Shown here in pieces: positions 5,804 through 8,777 of a stretch of 8,777 bases of DNA. The notes under the pieces are model-generated. The model did not search any database. It saw only the letters and a list, made by a program, of their open reading frames with translations, and had not been told where the DNA came from. A program made the position numbers and the translations under genes. How positions within the stretch are numbered: position 1 is the first letter of the stretch; every line of letters starts with the position of its first letter. Location: positions 1 through 8,777 of the forward strand of contig JAAZNH010000365.1 of assembly GCA_012798365.1 (NCBI GenBank), given 5' to 3'. The DNA is from Methanomicrobiales archaeon (lineage in GTDB: Archaea > Halobacteriota > Methanomicrobia > Methanomicrobiales > Methanospirillaceae).

Positions 5804-5826
5804 GCAATATTCGTGGCAAATATTCG
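5804..5826 (-). promoter_or_regulatory. Putative rimI promoter with tandem CGAATATT boxes
   Basis: On the minus strand CGAATATTTG (5826-5817) and CGAATATTG (5813-5805) repeat at a 13-bp step, each holding the palindrome AATATT. The upstream copy is centred about 28 nt before the ATG at 5794, as expected for a TATA box of a nearly leaderless mRNA. The second copy would overlap the initiation region and may be an operator or chance repeat. Confidence 0.5.
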
Positions 5827-5870
5827 TTCCTTCTTTCACATCAAGGTTTTCTGCACCAGTCCATGTGGGG

Positions 5871-5935
5871 GATTATATGGTTTCACGCCCAATCTTGAGA
5901 GCAGATCGAATCGGTCTCATAACAAGAAGGTGTGG
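5871..5935 (+). promoter_or_regulatory. TATA box and ribosome binding site of the DUF1015 gene
   Basis: GATTATATGG (5871-5880) is a good TATA-like box, predicting transcription from about 5900-5903. AAGAAGGTG (5924-5932) is a good Shine-Dalgarno match 7 nt before the ATG at 5940. The leader of about 40 nt contrasts with the near-leaderless genes elsewhere in the window and supports this start codon. Confidence 0.6.
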
Positions 5936-5939
5936 GTGA

Positions 5940-7205
5940 ATGGTCAGGATTTATCGTTTTGCCGGGGTACGGCCGGAGCGTTCGGAAGCCCAGGCAATTG
6001 CCGCTGTCCCGTACGATGTCGTCACCAAGGATGAGGCACGCACAATTATCAGTAAAAATCCCCGGAGCTTTTTACGGGTAAGCAGGACGGATGCAGAGCT
6101 TGTCAATATTCCGGTAGACGACCCGCGGATCTACGAGCGGGCAAAGGAAAATTTTGAGGAGCTCATGAAAAGCGGCGAGATGCTGCGCGACCCGGAACCG
6201 GGCATGTATTTGTACCGGGTCCGGCAGAATGACGAGGAGTTCCTCGGCCTCTGCTGCTGCCTCGACGTCGACGATTACCGCAATACCAGCATCCGCCGCC
6301 ATGAGCTGACCCGCTATGACAAGGAGGAGGACCGGACCCGCCATATCGGAACGACAAAAACCCATAACGGCCCGGTTGTCCTGCTGTACCGCGATTCCGG
6401 CAACACCTTCGCTTTCATCAAATCACTCATTTCGCCCCAGACGGTGCCGGATGCTGAAGTGAAGGGTGCAGACGGCGGAATCCACCAGATTTACCGCATC
6501 ACTGACGCTTCTGCCCTGGACCGGCTGGAGAAGACCTTTGCCGATATCCCGGCTCTCTATATCGCTGATGGCCACCACCGGGCAAAATCCGCGGTCAATG
6601 TTGCCGACCGGCGCATTGTTGCCGGGCTGCCCGCTGACGGGGAAGTCTCGCGGTTCATGGGTGTCATGTTCGCCCACAACCGGGTCAGGATCCATGGCTA
6701 CAGCCGCCTGCTCGTGGACCTGGGAACGTTCAGCCACAACACATTTTTGGAAAATCTGGCAAAATATTTCGAGGTAAAACCCTACGGGCGGGTGAATGGA
6801 CGCGAGTTCAATATCCGGCCGAAGTGCACAAAACCCGAGAATTATCACATCGTCCACATGTACCTGGGCGGGGAATGGTACGAGTGTACCCGCCCGGTTG
6901 ACAAGAAAGCAAAACCGCTCGATGCGCTGGATGTTGCGGTCCTCCAGACATATGTGCTGGAAGGCCTCCTGGGGATAAGCGACCCCCGCGGGGATGCCCG
7001 GCTCCAGTACCTTGGCGGTGCGCGGCCGGTTGCGGATCTTGAGAAACTCGTTGACATGGGCGAGTACCAGCTTGCGTTTGCCATGCAGCCGGTCAAGGTC
7101 GATACCGTCCTCTCGATTGCTGATGCCGGTGGTGTCATGCCCCCGAAATCAACGTGGTTTGAGCCAAAACTTCTTAGCGGGCTTGTTGTCCACACGTTTG
7201 ATTGA
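5940..7205 (+). CDS. DUF1015 family protein, function not established
   Basis: This soluble protein of 421 residues carries the conserved blocks of DUF1015 in order: AVPYDVVTKDEAR (22-34), NPRSFLRVSR (40-49), RRHELTRYDKEEDR (119-132), IADGHHRAKSA (208-218), FAHNRVRIHGYSRL (244-257) and the C-terminal MPPKSTWFEPKLLSGL (400-415). The invariant polar set (His121, Glu122, Lys128, Glu129, Asp131, Arg132, and Asp210-Gly-His-His-Arg214) suggests an enzyme active site. From memory, and unverified here, relatives in other genomes often lie near serine biosynthesis genes (serA, serC), and the family has been linked to the ParB/sulfiredoxin fold that includes serine kinases. A role in amino acid metabolism is therefore an inference. 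CCC at 105-107 is unusual for a cytosolic protein. The gene is full length, and hisG follows after 49 nt. Confidence 0.93.
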   Translation: MVRIYRFAGVRPERSEAQAIAAVPYDVVTKDEARTIISKNPRSFLRVSRTDAELVNIPVDDPRIYERAKENFEELMKSGEMLRDPEPGMYLYRVRQNDEEFLGLCCCLDVDDYRNTSIRRHELTRYDKEEDRTRHIGTTKTHNGPVVLLYRDSGNTFAFIKSLISPQTVPDAEVKGADGGIHQIYRITDASALDRLEKTFADIPALYIADGHHRAKSAVNVADRRIVAGLPADGEVSRFMGVMFAHNRVRIHGYSRLLVDLGTFSHNTFLENLAKYFEVKPYGRVNGREFNIRPKCTKPENYHIVHMYLGGEWYECTRPVDKKAKPLDALDVAVLQTYVLEGLLGISDPRGDARLQYLGGARPVADLEKLVDMGEYQLAFAMQPVKVDTVLSIADAGGVMPPKSTWFEPKLLSGLVVHTFD

Positions 7206-7219
7206 AGATCAAACCCCCC

Positions 7220-7233
7220 ATCTTTATTGTTTT
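7220..7233 (+). promoter_or_regulatory. T-rich element between DUF1015 gene and hisG (terminator and/or TATA box)
   Basis: ATCTTTATTGTTTT follows the DUF1015 stop (7203-7205) by 14 nt. The TTTATTG core lies about 29 nt before the hisG ATG, the distance expected for a TATA box of a leaderless transcript. The same T-rich run could end the upstream message. Read-through is also possible given the 49-nt gap. Confidence 0.4.
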
Positions 7234-7254
7234 CCAGCGGCAACGGTTGAGGGT

Positions 7255-8127
7255 ATGATCACCATCGCCCTCCCCAAAGGCAGTCTTGAGGCACAGACCC
7301 TCCAGCTCTTCAAGGAAGCAGATCTTGAGGTCAAGAGAACCGACCGCGATTATAATCCCTGTATCAACGATCCCCGCATCGGAAAAGTCAAGATTCTCCG
7401 TCCGCAGGAGATCCCCACCTATGTTGACAAGGGATATTTCGATCTCGGCATCTCCGGTCTTGACTGGATCACGGAGACCGGCTCTGATGTTGTTGAAGTG
7501 GCAAACCTTTCCTACAGCAAGACCGGGGAAGGCAACGTCAAGATCGTTGTCGCGGTCCACCGCGACGAGCCTATCGAGAACGTCACCCAGATCCGCCCCA
7601 ACAGCCGGGTTACGACAGAATACCCGGAGCTGACAAAGAAGTTCTTTGCCGACCTGAAAATCCCGGTCCAGATGTTCCATTCCTACGGTGCGTCAGAGGC
7701 AAAAGTCCCTGACCTGATGGATGTTGTCGTTGACCTTACCGAGACCGGCACAACTCTCCGGAAAAACGGTCTTAAGATCATCGGCCAGATCATGGAGTCC
7801 CACACCGCGATCATCGCGAACAAGCAGGCCTGGGCAGACCCCCGGAAAAGAAAGGAGATCGAGGAGATCAAAACGCTGCTCTTTGGTGTCATCGATGCCC
7901 GTCACCGTGTGCTCCTGACAATGAATGTCCCGACGGCCTCCATGGAGCGGCTGGTGGCAGCTCTCCCGGCCATGAAGACCCCGACCGTCAGCCGGCTGCA
8001 CGGGATTGATTATTACAGTATCCAGACCGTTGTGAAGAAGAGTGCGGTCAACGGCCTCATCCCCAAACTGAAAGAGTACGGCGCGGAAGATATCCTGGAG
8101 ATCCCGATAACCAAGATTGTGCCCTGA
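7255..8127 (+). CDS. hisG: ATP phosphoribosyltransferase, long form
   Basis: HisG condenses ATP with PRPP to phosphoribosyl-ATP, the first and feedback-controlled step of histidine biosynthesis. From the ATG at 7255 the protein has 290 residues, the length of the long form that needs no HisZ. N-terminal MITIALPKGSLE (1-12), the RPQEIPTYVDKGYFDLGISG stretch (49-68) and the PRPP-binding loop DLTETGTTLRKNGL (160-173) are intact. Residues from about 215 form the ACT-like regulatory domain, including SRLHGIDYYSIQTVV (246-260) and ending GAEDILEIPITKIVP, where histidine is expected to bind. An upstream in-frame start (6994) would lie inside the DUF1015 gene and is rejected. GAGGG lies only 1 nt before the ATG, too close to be a good ribosome site, so leaderless translation is likely. 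No other his genes are in view. Confidence 0.97.
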   Translation: MITIALPKGSLEAQTLQLFKEADLEVKRTDRDYNPCINDPRIGKVKILRPQEIPTYVDKGYFDLGISGLDWITETGSDVVEVANLSYSKTGEGNVKIVVAVHRDEPIENVTQIRPNSRVTTEYPELTKKFFADLKIPVQMFHSYGASEAKVPDLMDVVVDLTETGTTLRKNGLKIIGQIMESHTAIIANKQAWADPRKRKEIEEIKTLLFGVIDARHRVLLTMNVPTASMERLVAALPAMKTPTVSRLHGIDYYSIQTVVKKSAVNGLIPKLKEYGAEDILEIPITKIVP

Positions 8128-8143
8128 ATTGTCAATCGGGGAC

Positions 8144-8200
8144 CATTTTTTCGCGTTTTACCGCGGGCAATGACGGGAGACCAGACTAATTCTTTTTTCT
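8144..8200 (+). terminator. T-rich terminator region after hisG
   Basis: T6 (8146-8151), T4 (8156-8159) and T6 (8193-8198) occur within 75 nt of the hisG stop, a pattern typical of euryarchaeal intrinsic termination. The rest of the 198-bp gap holds a short inverted repeat GGTAA/TTACC (8202-8206/8216-8220) and the lipoprotein promoter. I see no gene in it. Confidence 0.5.
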
Positions 8201-8271
8201 AGGTAATGAAGGTTGTTACCAAGCGATTTCCTTTGATTTTGCTCCGATACCCAAAAGTCGGGAATTTCTGA

Positions 8272-8320
8272 AGAAAAAACCAATATATATATCTGGTGAA
8301 TTCCCATATGCCATTAAGGA
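8272..8320 (+). promoter_or_regulatory. Strong TATA box and ribosome binding site of the lipoprotein gene
   Basis: AATATATATATC (8282-8293), preceded by the A-rich BRE-like AAGAAAAAACC, is the clearest TATA box in the window. Transcription should begin near 8312-8315, which excludes the in-frame ATG at 8308 as a start. AAGGA (8316-8320) is a good Shine-Dalgarno sequence 5 nt before the ATG at 8326. Confidence 0.7.
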
Positions 8321-8325
8321 AGATT

Positions 8326-8777
8326 ATGCGCAGTCTTTTCGTTACCACCGGGATCATCGGGCTGCTTCTCATTGCCTGTTTCACCAGTGCATGTGTCTCC
8401 CCGTTTGGCCAGGAAACACCTCCCGCCGCGCCCAATGCAACCCCTTCTGTTAACGTTGGCGTGGTTCCGGTGGAGATGACACCGGAACCCAGGCTTGTGA
8501 GTTATTCTGATGCAAAAGCCAGATTCAAGGATAGTAATTTACAGTCCCTGAACCCGTTCACGAATATGAGCAGGATTATGTTTGTCCGCGGGGGGAATGT
8601 TGACGGAGCCGGGAATGCCGAGTACTGGATATTTGCTGTTTCAAAAGGCGACACCAGCGAGTTACGGATATTCAGTAATTCCGGCTGGTCGGTGAGCCCG
8701 TGGAATAAACCCCTCAATACCCAGGAGATTGACCTGAACAAGGTAGTTTCCCCGGTACAGATATTAAAAAATCTCAG
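8326..8777 (+). CDS. Putative secreted lipoprotein, N-terminal part (runs off window)
   Basis: The frame from ATG 8326 stays open to the window end (150 codons seen, no stop). Residues 1-23 form a secretion signal: MRSLF, a hydrophobic core GIIGLLLIA, then Cys18 in LLIAC and Cys23 in TSAC. Either cysteine could be the lipid-attachment site. A Pro/Ala/Thr-rich linker follows (about 30-58), as is usual for archaeal surface lipoproteins, then a mixed domain with RIMFVRGGNVDGAGNAEYWI around 88-107 and aromatic residues such as SGWSVSPW. I do not recognise the domain. It is probably anchored on the outer face of the membrane. The gene has its own promoter and appears independent of hisG. The upstream ATG at 8308 would add MPLRKI. 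Confidence 0.78.
   Translation, partial: MRSLFVTTGIIGLLLIACFTSACVSPFGQETPPAAPNATPSVNVGVVPVEMTPEPRLVSYSDAKARFKDSNLQSLNPFTNMSRIMFVRGGNVDGAGNAEYWIFAVSKGDTSELRIFSNSGWSVSPWNKPLNTQEIDLNKVVSPVQILKNL

Noticed and set aside
5795..5839. N-terminal extension of RimI to a GTG at 5839
   Set aside because: The extra 15 residues cover the putative TATA box and have no family counterpart; ATG 5794 fits both promoter spacing and protein length.
6994..7254. N-terminal extension of hisG by 87 codons
   Set aside because: Nearly all of it lies inside the DUF1015 gene in another frame, and the HisG family begins at MITIALPKGS, which matches ATG 7255.
8199..8435. Minus-strand open frames at 8199-8435 and 8502-8741
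   Set aside because: They are antisense to the lipoprotein gene and its promoter, where the plus strand has a TATA box, ribosome site and signal peptide.
1..8777. CRISPR array, tRNA/rRNA genes, insertion sequences, integrase or att sites
   Set aside because: I looked through the intergenic regions by eye and saw no regularly spaced repeats, cloverleaf-like segments, transposase or integrase motifs, or terminal repeats flanking genes.

Overview
The window reads as chromosomal DNA of a methanogenic euryarchaeon, most likely of the order Methanomicrobiales (Methanoregula or a near relative). This is inferred from a class I HMG-CoA reductase with archaeal ether-lipid context, an archaeal Trm5-type tRNA methyltransferase, a DUF6498 membrane protein, a DUF1015 protein, BRE/TATA-like promoter boxes placed about 25-30 nt before start codons, and GC-rich third codon positions. 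No database search was possible, so the taxon is an inference. Gene density and sequence style are even throughout. I see no transposase, integrase, CRISPR array, tRNA or rRNA.

Layout. Positions 1-178 hold the C-terminal end of an unrecognised plus-strand gene. It converges on trm5 (minus, 323-1234) across a very GC-rich nested inverted repeat at 217-304. trm5 and HMG-CoA reductase (plus, 1278-2555) are divergent and share only 43 bp. A block of three minus-strand genes follows: a six-helix DUF6498 membrane protein (2681-3400), a 12-helix APC-superfamily amino acid permease (3536-5179) and rimI (5309-5794). The three are transcribed in the order rimI, permease, DUF6498, but the gaps contain dyads, T-runs and promoter-like boxes, so they may be separate units. 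A second divergent intergenic region (5795-5939) leads to a plus-strand run: DUF1015 protein (5940-7205), long-form hisG (7255-8127) and, after a T-rich terminator region and a strong TATA box, a lipoprotein-like gene (from 8326) that runs off the window end.

How the genes relate. These are mostly independent housekeeping functions: tRNA m1G37 methylation, mevalonate synthesis for archaeal lipids, amino acid uptake, N-terminal protein acetylation and the first step of histidine biosynthesis. No multigene novel system (defence, secondary metabolism, mobile element) could be supported. The items most worth a second look are non-coding: the nested G/C-tract hairpin at 217-304, the face-to-face near-leaderless promoters at 1235-1277, and the control region upstream of the permease, which has two imperfect 18-bp direct repeats exactly 30 bp apart, a 14-bp dyad and a hairpin abutting a doubtful TTG start. 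The genes of unknown function (DUF1015, DUF6498, the lipoprotein and the truncated gene at the left edge) are the main protein-level unknowns.
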